A stretch of DNA of 20,827 nt from a virus. The translations under genes and the position numbers were made by a program. Below are positions 7,773 through 15,222 of the stretch, piece by piece; position 1 is the stretch's first letter, and each line of letters starts with the position of its first letter. The notes under the pieces were generated by a model that was not told the DNA's origin, ran no database searches, and saw nothing but the letters and a program-made list of their open reading frames with translations. Location: positions 1-20,827 of IMG/VR virus record IMGVR_UViG_3300021961_000773; one strand, written 5' to 3'.

Positions 7773-8020
7773 TTGGCTTCAGTCTTGCCGAGAAGCGCCA
7801 GAATGACCGGACCAGCAATCGAGCGGAACCGGGCGACCAACAGGCTCACAGCCACAACCTTGGCGGTGAGATCCGGGGTGACCTCTCCAAACCAGCCGAC
7901 CACGGTAACGAGGACATCCGGAAGACCGGACACAACGGCCCAAATCACACCTAGCCATACGGTCCAAGAAGGAACCGCCTTAGTGAGAATGGCCTTAACA
8001 GCTTCAATCAATGCGCTCAT
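7769..8020 (-). CDS. Putative holin, two membrane segments
   Basis: An 83-residue protein with two hydrophobic segments, about residues 19-43 (WTVWLGVIWAVVSGLPDVLV and onward) and 53-77 (AKVVAVSLLVARFRSIAGPV and onward). A short polar loop (GEVTPDLT) separates them and the C-terminus is basic (LGKTEAK). Size, topology and position between the endolysin and the spanin pair fit a two-span holin that opens the inner membrane. I recall similar phage proteins (the W-x-V-W-L-G-V-I-W motif), but no experimental link. AGGAG lies six bases before the ATG. The stop overlaps the next gene's GTG as GTGA. Confidence 0.7.
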   Translation of the reverse strand: MSALIEAVKAILTKAVPSWTVWLGVIWAVVSGLPDVLVTVVGWFGEVTPDLTAKVVAVSLLVARFRSIAGPVILALLGKTEAK

Positions 8021-8031
8021 ATCTATCTCCT

Positions 8032-8385
8032 TTACTGAACACCGTTGTGTTCGATACTGAAATGGTTGCCGTCAACCTTCTTAAAATCCCCACCCCAACG
8101 ATGGTCTGGACCCATTGCCTTCCAACGCTCTCCCATAAACTTGTATGCCTCTGTGCCGGTTTGGTAAATGCCATCCTTGTAAAGGATCAAATCGGCAGCT
8201 AGGCCAATCAAGTGGAGACTGTTTGAGATTCCCCTGCCAGACTTTGCATTAGCAAGGGCTTCTTCCTTGGTGCGTTTAACCTGATCAAAGGCGCAAGAGT
8301 ATCCCGGTTGATGATTAGCCCAGATCACAAGATTAGAGATATCAACCGAAAACCTGCAACGCTTTTCTGAAAGTTTCTCAGGCAT
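8032..8385 (-). CDS. Endolysin, M15-family peptidase (L-alanyl-D-glutamate peptidase type)
   Basis: A 117-residue protein consisting of one M15 peptidase domain. The zinc site is visible: SLHLIGLAAD gives H58 and D65 seven residues apart, and DGNHFS gives H108, with D105 as the likely catalytic acid three residues before it. This is the same spacing as in the phage T5 endolysin and VanX/VanY enzymes. HRWGGDF (95-101) is also typical. The family cleaves the L-Ala-D-Glu or D-Ala peptide bond of peptidoglycan. There is no signal peptide, so export needs the holin encoded next. At 117 residues it is compact but complete, with no separate cell-wall-binding domain. The start abuts the preceding TGA. 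Confidence 0.9.
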   Translation of the reverse strand: MPEKLSEKRCRFSVDISNLVIWANHQPGYSCAFDQVKRTKEEALANAKSGRGISNSLHLIGLAADLILYKDGIYQTGTEAYKFMGERWKAMGPDHRWGGDFKKVDGNHFSIEHNGVQ

Positions 8386-8517
8386 TCACTTCTTGTCCTG
8401 ATCGTACTTGCCGGGAAGGGCACCGCCGCCAGAATCACTACCGTGCGACTTGCCAGCCTTGTAGAAAAGGAATGCGCCGAACGCTACAAGAACTCCGATA
8501 AGAATGATGACTTCCAT
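8386..8517 (-). CDS. 43-aa single-span membrane protein at head of lysis cassette
   Basis: From the ATG at 8517 the minus strand reads MEVIILIGVLVAFGAFLFYK followed by AGKSHGSDSGGGALPGKYDQ and DKK, then TGA at 8388-8386. The first 19 residues form one transmembrane helix; the rest is short, Gly/Ser-rich and basic. AGGAG lies six bases before the ATG, among the better ribosome sites in the window. The stop directly abuts the endolysin ATG (TGAATG). Position and shape suggest a lysis accessory protein (small holin, antiholin or pinholin), but no family is recognised and a tail-associated membrane peptide cannot be excluded. Confidence 0.65.
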   Translation of the reverse strand: MEVIILIGVLVAFGAFLFYKAGKSHGSDSGGGALPGKYDQDKK

Positions 8518-8526
8518 TTGTTTCTC

Positions 8527-9240
8527 CTAAGTAAATTCTATCCTTACTCTGCCTACTACACCCACAACTCCTAGATTGCTATTACCAGCGCCACCTGATC
8601 CATTTAAGTTACTTATATCTCCAGCAACCGCGCTGCCGCCCGGGGCGGGGTCTGAGACGGTACCGCTAGTACCTGCATTGCCTACGGATGATCCTGACCC
8701 ACCATCTCCACCTGAAGTGGTTCCAGCCGTTCCGCCAGCCTGACCGTTGGAATAACTACGTCCACCACCGCCGCCGCCTCCGGTTATGGAAAAAGTCGTA
8801 GATAAAGTCGATCCAGAGCAGGTGGAATTACCACCATTCCCGCCGTTACCGTCTACTCCACCTCTAGTGCCTAGCGCACCAACTGTATAGTTAATAGTCT
8901 TACCTGCGTCTGCGGAAATTAAAGTACGGGTAATTTTTGCGTAACCACCGCTGCCTCCACCGCCGCCTCCTTCACTAATATTTGTAGTGCCTCCACCGCC
9001 ACCACCACCGCCGCCAAATACGCGAACAACTATTTGAGAAGCTCCGGTTGGAACAGTTACAGAATTAGTTCCTGCGGTTGTAAAATCATAAGTGACAGGA
9101 CTAAAAGAACTATAAAACTCCTTCCATGCTCCTGCGACTTTCACATACCCGGCAGACACGGTCTTCCATGCACCGCCAACCTTCACGGAAGGTATGTCAA
9201 CCTGCTTCCAAGCGCCGCCAACCTTAACGTGCATCGTCAT
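8527..9240 (-). CDS. Glycine-rich tail tip/adhesin protein with VKVGGAWK repeats
   Basis: A 237-residue protein. Residues 4-42 hold three repeats of VKVGGAWKxV (VKVGGAWKQV, VKVGGAWKTV, VKVAGAWKEF). A beta segment follows (VTYDFTTAGTNSVTVPTGAS). The rest is glycine-rich, with runs of nine glycines at 76-84, six at 91-96 and seven at 154-160, ending VVGVVGRVRIEFT. Gly-rich domains of this kind resemble the polyglycine-helix tip adhesins of the S16 gp38 type and the glycine-rich domain of other phage tail proteins. I infer a receptor-binding tip that could cap a fibre encoded just upstream. The stop is TAG, and AGGAG for the next gene overlaps it. Confidence 0.75.
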   Translation of the reverse strand: MTMHVKVGGAWKQVDIPSVKVGGAWKTVSAGYVKVAGAWKEFYSSFSPVTYDFTTAGTNSVTVPTGASQIVVRVFGGGGGGGGGTTNISEGGGGGGSGGYAKITRTLISADAGKTINYTVGALGTRGGVDGNGGNGGNSTCSGSTLSTTFSITGGGGGGGRSYSNGQAGGTAGTTSGGDGGSGSSVGNAGTSGTVSDPAPGGSAVAGDISNLNGSGGAGNSNLGVVGVVGRVRIEFT

Positions 9241-9244
9241 GGTA

Positions 9245-10918
9245 TTAAGCCGTGTACTTCAGCCAGATGTCGCCGTCAGAACCGCCGGTCGGGTCAGTAG
9301 TGGAAAGCGTCACTTCACCGGAGGTATACGATCCGGTGTGTTTAATCAGGGCCTTGCCTTCCACGCCCAGTTTTGCAGCAGACAACCTAGATAGGGTGGT
9401 ATCTAAGGCATTGCCTACATCAATGACACCACTTGTGCTGATTGCTGCAAAGCCTGCGGTTCCGGTGAAAGTCGGAGAGGCGCTGAATACAAGATTTCCA
9501 GTGCCAGTCTCATCGGTCACCGCAGAGGCCAAATTGGCGCTAGTGGGGGTGGCGAGGAATGTAGCAACATTAGCACCAAGACCGCTGATTCCGCTTGCTA
9601 CAGGCAATCCTGTACAATTTGTGAGGGTTCCAGAAGATGGAGTTCCAAGGGCTGGAGTCGTCAGTGTTGGGCTTGTTGAGAGAACGACACTGCCCGTTCC
9701 AGTAGAAGAACCTACGCCTGTTCCGCCTCTTGCTACTGCCAAAGTTCCGGTAGAAATGCTTCCTGCATTTAAACTGGTTAAAGCGGACCCGTTGCCATTT
9801 GGGGCAAGGACGTTTGTTCCTATAACAAGCCCTAAGTTTGTTCTGGCACCGCTGGCAGTAGATGAGCCCGTTCCTCCATTATCCAAATCCAATATTCCAC
9901 TTAGAGTAAATGTGCCTGATCCAGTTATCTCTTGGGTTTCTGCTCCGCTAACCAAGAGGCCGGTCCCAGTGGTAGCCAAAGTCACTGAAGTTACAGTGCC
10001 GCCACCTCCTGCGGAAACGGTTGCCCAAGAAACCGCGCTGCCATTAGTAGTTAAGTATTTGCCGCCATTTCCAGTCTGGGATGGAACCAATGCATTGATT
10101 GCATTGGATGCGTTATTTTGACCTGTTCCGCCATTGGCAATTCCAAGAATGCCGGTAACCTGAGAGGCTAAATTGACGCCGCTAAGAGTTCCGCCAAGAG
10201 TCAGCGTGACGGCAGAGCTTCCGCTTCCAGATAGCGTTATTCCATTTACAGTTCCAGTTCCAGAAACACTGGTAACGGTTCCGCTGCTGCTCCCGACTGG
10301 GCTCCCATCTATATAAAGCGCGGATGCGTTAATGGTCCCGGCACCCTGAAATCCTCCAACTGGACTCCCAATCTGGACGCCAGAAGAAGATGCGGTAAGT
10401 ATGTTAGTGCTATTTGCCGCAATTCCTACATTGTTTGCGCTTGGCAAATACATCCCATTTGCAGGGATCGACGAACTGAGCGGGACAAAAGAACCGGCAT
10501 AAGAAACAGATGTATAGTCAGCGGCCTGAACAGCGTCAGTCCCGTTGCAAACAAGAGAGATTTTCCTTCCATTAGGGACGGTGACGCCAGTCTGACCAGA
10601 AACCTTTACAACTATAGAATGACCGCCAGTGGTATTGTTGTAAATAAAATACAACTTTTTATTGGCGGGAATGATCAGATTTCTGGTAGCTGTTAGGGCT
10701 CCGGTGACCTCAATAGCCATATTCCTTGGAACAGAAGTCGATCCATTATTCATGCTAAGGGTCAAGTCAGAATCAGACATTGACTGAATCACATAGCCAC
10801 TAATGGCCTGCTCAATCAGGGTTCCAAGGTTGGTATTTGTGATATTCCCCCAGTTTCCGGACTCTTCTCCGGTTGCCATGAGGGTTATGGCTAGGTTGGT
10901 TGAATATGTACTAGGCAT
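9245..10918 (-). CDS. Tail fibre protein with GGTG motifs
   Basis: A 557-residue protein. The N-terminal domain (STYSTNLAITLMATGEESGN, then NTNLGTLIEQAISGYVI) is typical of phage fibre N-termini that attach to the tail. The central and distal parts are Ser/Thr/Gly-rich and carry three classic fibre motifs: IANGGTGQNNASNAINAL, LDNGGTGSSTASGARTNLGL and VARGGTGVGSSTGTGS. After them comes VVLSTSPTLTTPALGTPSSG. The C-terminus ends in DPTGGSDGDIWLKYTA, also seen in fibres. It should form a trimeric shaft used in host recognition. An AGGGG lies six bases before the ATG, and a 44-base spacer separates it from the repeat-fibre gene. I see no intramolecular chaperone domain. Confidence 0.85.
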   Translation of the reverse strand: MPSTYSTNLAITLMATGEESGNWGNITNTNLGTLIEQAISGYVIQSMSDSDLTLSMNNGSTSVPRNMAIEVTGALTATRNLIIPANKKLYFIYNNTTGGHSIVVKVSGQTGVTVPNGRKISLVCNGTDAVQAADYTSVSYAGSFVPLSSSIPANGMYLPSANNVGIAANSTNILTASSSGVQIGSPVGGFQGAGTINASALYIDGSPVGSSSGTVTSVSGTGTVNGITLSGSGSSAVTLTLGGTLSGVNLASQVTGILGIANGGTGQNNASNAINALVPSQTGNGGKYLTTNGSAVSWATVSAGGGGTVTSVTLATTGTGLLVSGAETQEITGSGTFTLSGILDLDNGGTGSSTASGARTNLGLVIGTNVLAPNGNGSALTSLNAGSISTGTLAVARGGTGVGSSTGTGSVVLSTSPTLTTPALGTPSSGTLTNCTGLPVASGISGLGANVATFLATPTSANLASAVTDETGTGNLVFSASPTFTGTAGFAAISTSGVIDVGNALDTTLSRLSAAKLGVEGKALIKHTGSYTSGEVTLSTTDPTGGSDGDIWLKYTA

Positions 10919-10962
10919 CTTTAGCCCCTATGGGAATTAATGAATTATGTTTGTTTGGACGT

Positions 10963-12927
10963 TTAAATCCAAGAAGAATTTTGAGTCTTATCTACACTAT
11001 TCCAGTCAGAAACTCCAGTAGTATCAACATTCTCCCATGTATCAGACTGAGCTTTGTTGACATCTGACCATCCGGGATCACCGGGCAAAACAACTGGATT
11101 CCAGTTTCCAGAACCAGAAGATGTGTCAATCGTATACCAAATAGAGTAAGGACCTATTGAGACGGTTCCCGTCAACCCATTTACGGCAACCGTTACGCCA
11201 GTTATGAGGCTTACGGTTACGTTTCCGACCTGACCGGAGGAAGATATCCCAGTTATTGGAATATTTACGTCCGCTATGGCAGTGACTACACCGAGAACTG
11301 CGTTTAAACTTTCACCGCTAACCGTGACAAGTGCGGTTCCAGTTGCGGTCAGGGTTCCGGCAGATACGGTAGCCGAAAGGCCAGATACAGAAATCGTTAC
11401 ATCTTGAGTTGACGTAACAGTGACAGAGCCTGTCTGTCCCGTGGCTGAAACGCCGCTCAGGGATGTATTGGCGGCTCCGGTTACGGAAGCGGTTCCAGTC
11501 GCCCCAGTGGCAGATAGCCCCGTGACGGGCACCAGAAGAGTCAGATCGACGGTTGCAGTTCCAGTCTGCCCTGTAGCCGATACTCCAGTTACAGAGAACA
11601 GGGCTGTCCCGGTTATGGTCGGGGTGCCAGCCAGAGCCGAAGCCTCTACCCCGGAGACGCCTACGGAAATATTACCGTCTGCTACTACGTCTACCGTGCC
11701 GGTCTGGCCTGTCGCAGAGACCCCGGTGGGGAATACGTTTGCCGTTCCCGTAATCGTTGGGGTTCCCGTCTCGCCAGTAGCCGATACCCCCGTGGGGAAT
11801 ACTGTCGCTCCCAACGAGAAAGTAACCGTGCCGGTCTGGCCTGTAGCGGATACTCCGGTTACCGGGACTACTGCATCGCCGGTTACGTTTACGGTCCCTG
11901 TTTGACCCGTTGCAGATACCCCAGTTACAGGGACATTGGCTGAAGCTGAAACAGTAACTGCGCCCGTCTGACCCGTGGCGGATACGCTAGTTGGGAATAC
12001 GTTTGCCGATCCCGTGACCGTGACAGTCCCGGTCTGACCTGTGGCAGAGACTCCGGTAACACTTACGTTAACGGCACCGAACAAGGCACCAATGTTCATC
12101 AACAGCGGCAAATAAACCGCTGCGCCAGATACAGTGGTTACGCTACCTACTTGCCCTGTGGCAAACTCGCCTGTTGCAGATGAAGAGACACTTATGGATA
12201 CCGTTTCGTCGCCAAGCTGACCTGTAGCGGATACCCCGCTGACAGGGGTAGAAATACTTATTGCTACGGTGACATCACCGACTTGGCCTGTTCCCAGTAC
12301 TGTAGTGACGGGTACGTTTGCATCGCCAGTAACCGTTGGGTCGCCTGTCTGGCCTGTCGCAAATACGGTTGTTACGTCTACGGGAGTAACAAGATCTACA
12401 GTTACGTCACCAACTTGTCCCGTACCAGATACAGTTGTAACAGGTACAGTTACGTCAACCGAAGCGGTATAATCAAGAGTCCCGGCAAATGCGTCGATAT
12501 TGACCGACGCACTGTCAGGCATACCGCCACCCTCGGTGACGGTTAATCTTACATATAAACTATTTAATTGAGCGGTGGAATACCCGCTTACGTCAAATGC
12601 TGAATCAGAGTATTGGGTTATAGTCGAAGTCAGGTCACTGGTTGTAAAAGATCGTATTAACGACCCGCCAGCCGCCGGATCTCCTATATATAGGTCAACT
12701 TCAACTTGTTTTGCTCGGTTGACTGTCCCGCTTACGCTCGCCCAGACTTTGAGCGTAATTGTGTTACTTGAACCAGATGGCGGATTATCAAGACTACCAT
12801 CTATGAATTCACCAGCCGTGCCGCCAGAAGCTACGTTACCATCGACGCTCGCAAGAGAGGTTACAGTGGCGTTTGTCCACCCTGTAGCGGCTGTAACACT
12901 ATCTATTTTTAAGTCAATTGTCGCCAT
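10963..12927 (-). CDS. Giant-repeat tail fibre/adhesin, about 19 repeats of about 22 aa
   Basis: A 654-residue protein in three parts. Residues 1-156 form a beta-rich head (VEVDLYIGDPAAGGSLIRSF; LNSLYVRLTVTEGGG). Residues about 157-591 are about 19 tandem repeats of 20-24 residues centred on VPVTGVSATGQTGTVTVTG; copy 5 carries an extra hydrophobic YLPLLMNIGALFGAVN. Residues 592-654 are a tryptophan-rich tail with two related units (WSDVNKAQSDTW, WNSVDKTQNSSW). There are almost no charges or cysteines in the repeats, as in fibrous beta-structured adhesins. I infer a long virion fibre or receptor-binding spike, consistent with the LamG and fibre neighbours. The repeat length gives a ready route to copy-number change. 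Confidence 0.75.
   Translation of the reverse strand: MATIDLKIDSVTAATGWTNATVTSLASVDGNVASGGTAGEFIDGSLDNPPSGSSNTITLKVWASVSGTVNRAKQVEVDLYIGDPAAGGSLIRSFTTSDLTSTITQYSDSAFDVSGYSTAQLNSLYVRLTVTEGGGMPDSASVNIDAFAGTLDYTASVDVTVPVTTVSGTGQVGDVTVDLVTPVDVTTVFATGQTGDPTVTGDANVPVTTVLGTGQVGDVTVAISISTPVSGVSATGQLGDETVSISVSSSATGEFATGQVGSVTTVSGAAVYLPLLMNIGALFGAVNVSVTGVSATGQTGTVTVTGSANVFPTSVSATGQTGAVTVSASANVPVTGVSATGQTGTVNVTGDAVVPVTGVSATGQTGTVTFSLGATVFPTGVSATGETGTPTITGTANVFPTGVSATGQTGTVDVVADGNISVGVSGVEASALAGTPTITGTALFSVTGVSATGQTGTATVDLTLLVPVTGLSATGATGTASVTGAANTSLSGVSATGQTGSVTVTSTQDVTISVSGLSATVSAGTLTATGTALVTVSGESLNAVLGVVTAIADVNIPITGISSSGQVGNVTVSLITGVTVAVNGLTGTVSIGPYSIWYTIDTSSGSGNWNPVVLPGDPGWSDVNKAQSDTWENVDTTGVSDWNSVDKTQNSSWI
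11155..12459 (-). repeat. Coding tandem repeat, about 66-bp period
   Basis: About 19 diverged direct repeats of roughly 66 bases (60-72) lie in frame inside the fibre gene. On the plus strand the best-kept core reads close to CCGGTCTGGCCTGT followed by GCAGA-ACCCC-GT. The copies are degenerate at third positions, so protein selection as well as recombination has shaped them. The segment around 12060-12130 is interrupted by an insertion coding for hydrophobic residues. Confidence 0.8.
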
Positions 12928-13213
12928 ATGCTAAATCCCAGATGGCGAAATACTCGGCGTCAGGCAGTAACGCTCCGTACTTGATAGACCCATAGTTCAA
13001 TGGATCATACTCATCAACGCCGGTATAGAACGTAGATGAATTCTTGGCTGTGTAAACAAACCCAGTCGTAAACCTATCTGGCAAGTTAGGAAACACCGGC
13101 TGGTGTTCCAAGACAACTACGACTTGAACGTCCTGATCAGGAGCGTTTATCCAATCCTGCTGCCCATCACCCTGATAAACAGTGTCGCTGTAATAAATCT
13201 TGAAATGCGACAT
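12914..13213 (-). CDS. Small phage hypothetical protein in fibre block, 99 aa
   Basis: A 99-residue protein rich in aromatic and acidic residues: SHFKIYYSDTVYQGDGQQDW, DVQVVVVLEHQPVFPNLP, and a C-terminus with LPDAEYFAIWDLAYGDN. It has no signal, membrane segment or repeat. I do not know its function. Similar short proteins occur in phage fibre regions, where they could be chaperones or tip components. There is no visible Shine-Dalgarno, so translation probably couples to the gene upstream, whose stop lies six bases away. Its own 3' end overlaps the fibre gene by 14 bases. Confidence 0.65.
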   Translation of the reverse strand: MSHFKIYYSDTVYQGDGQQDWINAPDQDVQVVVVLEHQPVFPNLPDRFTTGFVYTAKNSSTFYTGVDEYDPLNYGSIKYGALLPDAEYFAIWDLAYGDN

Positions 13214-13219
13214 TTATAA

Positions 13220-13705
13220 TCACGCTGGATCGCTAGACGTAATAGGCTCTGCCGCACCGCTTGAAGTCAGGGTTGAGGTCCATGCAGAGGTAGCATCGTC
13301 TTCCTTGGTGACAGTTAAAGTAGTTCCAGAGATAGACCACTTGTTACGCAGAAATCTCAGGGCGTTAATGACAGACCTAGCCGCCTCACCGGTTACCGAA
13401 CTCCAGTCACGCTTGAGCAGGGCATCGGCGTAGTCGTTAAGGACGATTGGGTAGGTCTGTACAGTCACTGAAACAGCAGAAGTATTGACAAAAGTAAACG
13501 CGACATGGCTAGCATCGGTATCAGACTGGGTGCAAGCATAAGACCAGCACCCGTTGCCCTCATGTGTGACAGTACCTGATCCGGTTGTCTGCGATCCGCC
13601 GTCCTTCAGGACGTATACAGTCGTTGTTCCAGTCGTAATATTAGACCCGTCAGTCAGGCTGACCAACTGGGCTGCAATATACTGGGAGGCTGTGTTTCTA
13701 TACAT
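13220..13705 (-). CDS. Phage tail-region protein, 161 aa (possible fibre attachment or baseplate-like)
   Basis: A 161-residue protein. The N-terminal half is beta-rich (SQYIAAQLVSLTDGSNITTG, then WSYACTQSDTDASHVAFTF) and resembles the small beta-sandwich N-terminal domains of receptor-binding assemblies such as BppU. A short helical stretch (DYADALLKRDWSSVTGEAAR) leads to SVINALRFLRNKWSISGTTL and a KEDDATSAWTSTLT hairpin. That C-terminal pattern is one I have seen repeatedly in phage tail-associated hypotheticals. It may anchor or link a fibre to the particle; this is inference. GGGAG precedes the ATG. The stop lies six bases before the next start. Confidence 0.6.
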   Translation of the reverse strand: MYRNTASQYIAAQLVSLTDGSNITTGTTTVYVLKDGGSQTTGSGTVTHEGNGCWSYACTQSDTDASHVAFTFVNTSAVSVTVQTYPIVLNDYADALLKRDWSSVTGEAARSVINALRFLRNKWSISGTTLTVTKEDDATSAWTSTLTSSGAAEPITSSDPA

Positions 13706-13717
13706 TATCGTCTCCCG

Positions 13718-15220
13718 TTAAATAACAGAATTTATGTTTACAACAAAATAAGATTTAAACGCTGGAATGCTCGGATTCTCCGCATCCCACACCGCCCCAC
13801 CACTTAACAGGGCGTGTTTACCCTGAATGACTTCTTCCATGTACTGACTGCCATCAATCGTAATGACGGAGCCGGGCCAGTAACACACAAGGTTGCTTAG
13901 TTGAATAGAGAGTGGGGACGTTCCGTTGTACAAAGAAGCCATCTCGGCGTCCGACAAGACCGTTGACCAGATGGCGACTCTAGAAATAAGTCCGTCGAAG
14001 TTTCTGCCCGCCTGTCCAAGCGAAATCGCTTCGCGGCCAATCACGGTTTCAACAAGCGTTGGGAAAGCTTGTGCCCCACCTGTCACCACAGGAATGGTTA
14101 AATCATTTCCGTCCTTATATCCTTTTAAGGTTGGAGATACTGGAGTTGTGTTCCATGTTCCTCCAACAGCAGCCCAGCTATTTACTTGCAAAAACGATGC
14201 ATTACTTGTTACTACCGCATTTGCAATAGACGATGTTCTACATCTTGCTAAAGCCTGTATATCGCCCGCTGCATAACCAGTCACTCCACCATATAAATCC
14301 GTATTTGCGAGGTTCAACCTCAAAAAATTCAAATTTGACGTGCCATCAACACACAAAACCCCAAACTGTCTGTCTGAACCCGCTGGCACGTTGGGGGTTG
14401 GGACAGAATACGGCTTGCAAAACGCAAACATTGACACCGGGAACGAACTGACCACCGCCGACGCAACGCGAGCCATTGAGGTAGCCCCGGCTGAGAAGTC
14501 AACCGACCCTGTGTTAATAGGTAGAAATATCTTGGTTGAGTTCTTGTTGGTCGCGCCTGTGACAACCGGCTCAGATAGCTGCGAGGTTGTTCCTGTGTTG
14601 GTCAGCGCGTTTCGACCAATGATATCGATGTCGCTTGAGTCTCTACCCAGATACGGCACATAGAAAACAAGATTCTGCGGCCTGACGAGTAGCGGCGAAA
14701 CGCCTTGTGAAAGCATCACAATCTCAGCGTCGGACAGGGCAGCGTTCCAGATCGCGGGATAAGCTACCCTTCCTTGCGTGGTCTGCTGGTTCGTTGTGAC
14801 AGGATACAAAGACCCCACGTTTGTGCGGTTAAAAAGCCCTGCCAAACTTGCGATAGTGGTGGTGTTCGTTCCCTTGTTTGCTGTGTCACCGTTGAGATAG
14901 CTGTAACGCTCAGAGACCCCAACCATTACTCCAGCGAGGTGATTCCACCCGCCATTAGCGGTCAAACTGTTGCTGGTGTAGGCGTGAAAGTAGGTACCCG
15001 ATCTGCGTATTGAGAAATTGACCGTCGCGCTGAAGTCGAAAGAGCAGTTCAGGAACGCTTGGTTTTGGTTGGTTGTCTGGTTGACAAGCGCAACGCAAAC
15101 CTGACCAGCGTTGTTATCGGTGTCGTAAGCAGCCCAAGCAGAAAAGGTAAATGCGTCCCCGCTTATCGGAGATGCGTCTACGATACTCTTGTCAGTTGAT
15201 CCGCTGTAACCCCGCGACAT
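13718..15220 (-). CDS. Tandem LamG/concanavalin-like virion protein (putative receptor binding)
   Basis: A 500-residue protein built from two related halves. Each half ends in the same signature: residues 156-189 contain AIWNAALSDAEIVMLSQG and QNLVFYVP, and residues 416-449 contain AIWSTVLSDAEMASLYNG and SNLVCYWP. The preceding regions have LamG-like features: FTFSAWAAYDTD and GGWNHLAGVMVG in the first copy, NSWAAVGGTWN and GYKDGNDLTIP in the second. The family fold is a concanavalin-like beta sandwich that often binds carbohydrate. A cell-surface or capsule-binding role on the virion is therefore likely but inferred. No catalytic motif is visible. It starts two bases after the preceding stop and opens the host-contact block. 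Confidence 0.75.
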   Translation of the reverse strand: MSRGYSGSTDKSIVDASPISGDAFTFSAWAAYDTDNNAGQVCVALVNQTTNQNQAFLNCSFDFSATVNFSIRRSGTYFHAYTSNSLTANGGWNHLAGVMVGVSERYSYLNGDTANKGTNTTTIASLAGLFNRTNVGSLYPVTTNQQTTQGRVAYPAIWNAALSDAEIVMLSQGVSPLLVRPQNLVFYVPYLGRDSSDIDIIGRNALTNTGTTSQLSEPVVTGATNKNSTKIFLPINTGSVDFSAGATSMARVASAVVSSFPVSMFAFCKPYSVPTPNVPAGSDRQFGVLCVDGTSNLNFLRLNLANTDLYGGVTGYAAGDIQALARCRTSSIANAVVTSNASFLQVNSWAAVGGTWNTTPVSPTLKGYKDGNDLTIPVVTGGAQAFPTLVETVIGREAISLGQAGRNFDGLISRVAIWSTVLSDAEMASLYNGTSPLSIQLSNLVCYWPGSVITIDGSQYMEEVIQGKHALLSGGAVWDAENPSIPAFKSYFVVNINSVI

Positions 15221-15222
15221 GA

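Noticed and set aside
7553-7818. Other minus-strand frames over the holin and Rz genes (7553-7738 and 7630-7818)
   Set aside because: They lack a lipobox, coherent membrane topology or ribosome site, unlike the nested Rz1-like frame.
9252-10121. Long plus-strand open frame of 289 codons
   Set aside because: It is antisense to the GGTG tail fibre. Its Val/Pro/Ala-rich translation is what the complement of a Thr/Gly/Ser-rich gene gives, and it has no domain pattern.
11420-11905. Plus-strand frame of 161 codons with internal repeats
   Set aside because: The repeats are the antisense of the fibre's tandem array; the fibre on the minus strand explains them.
11155-12459. Regular 66-base repeats suggesting a CRISPR array
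   Set aside because: There are no unique spacers, the units are contiguous and in frame in a coding region, and the copies are diverged.
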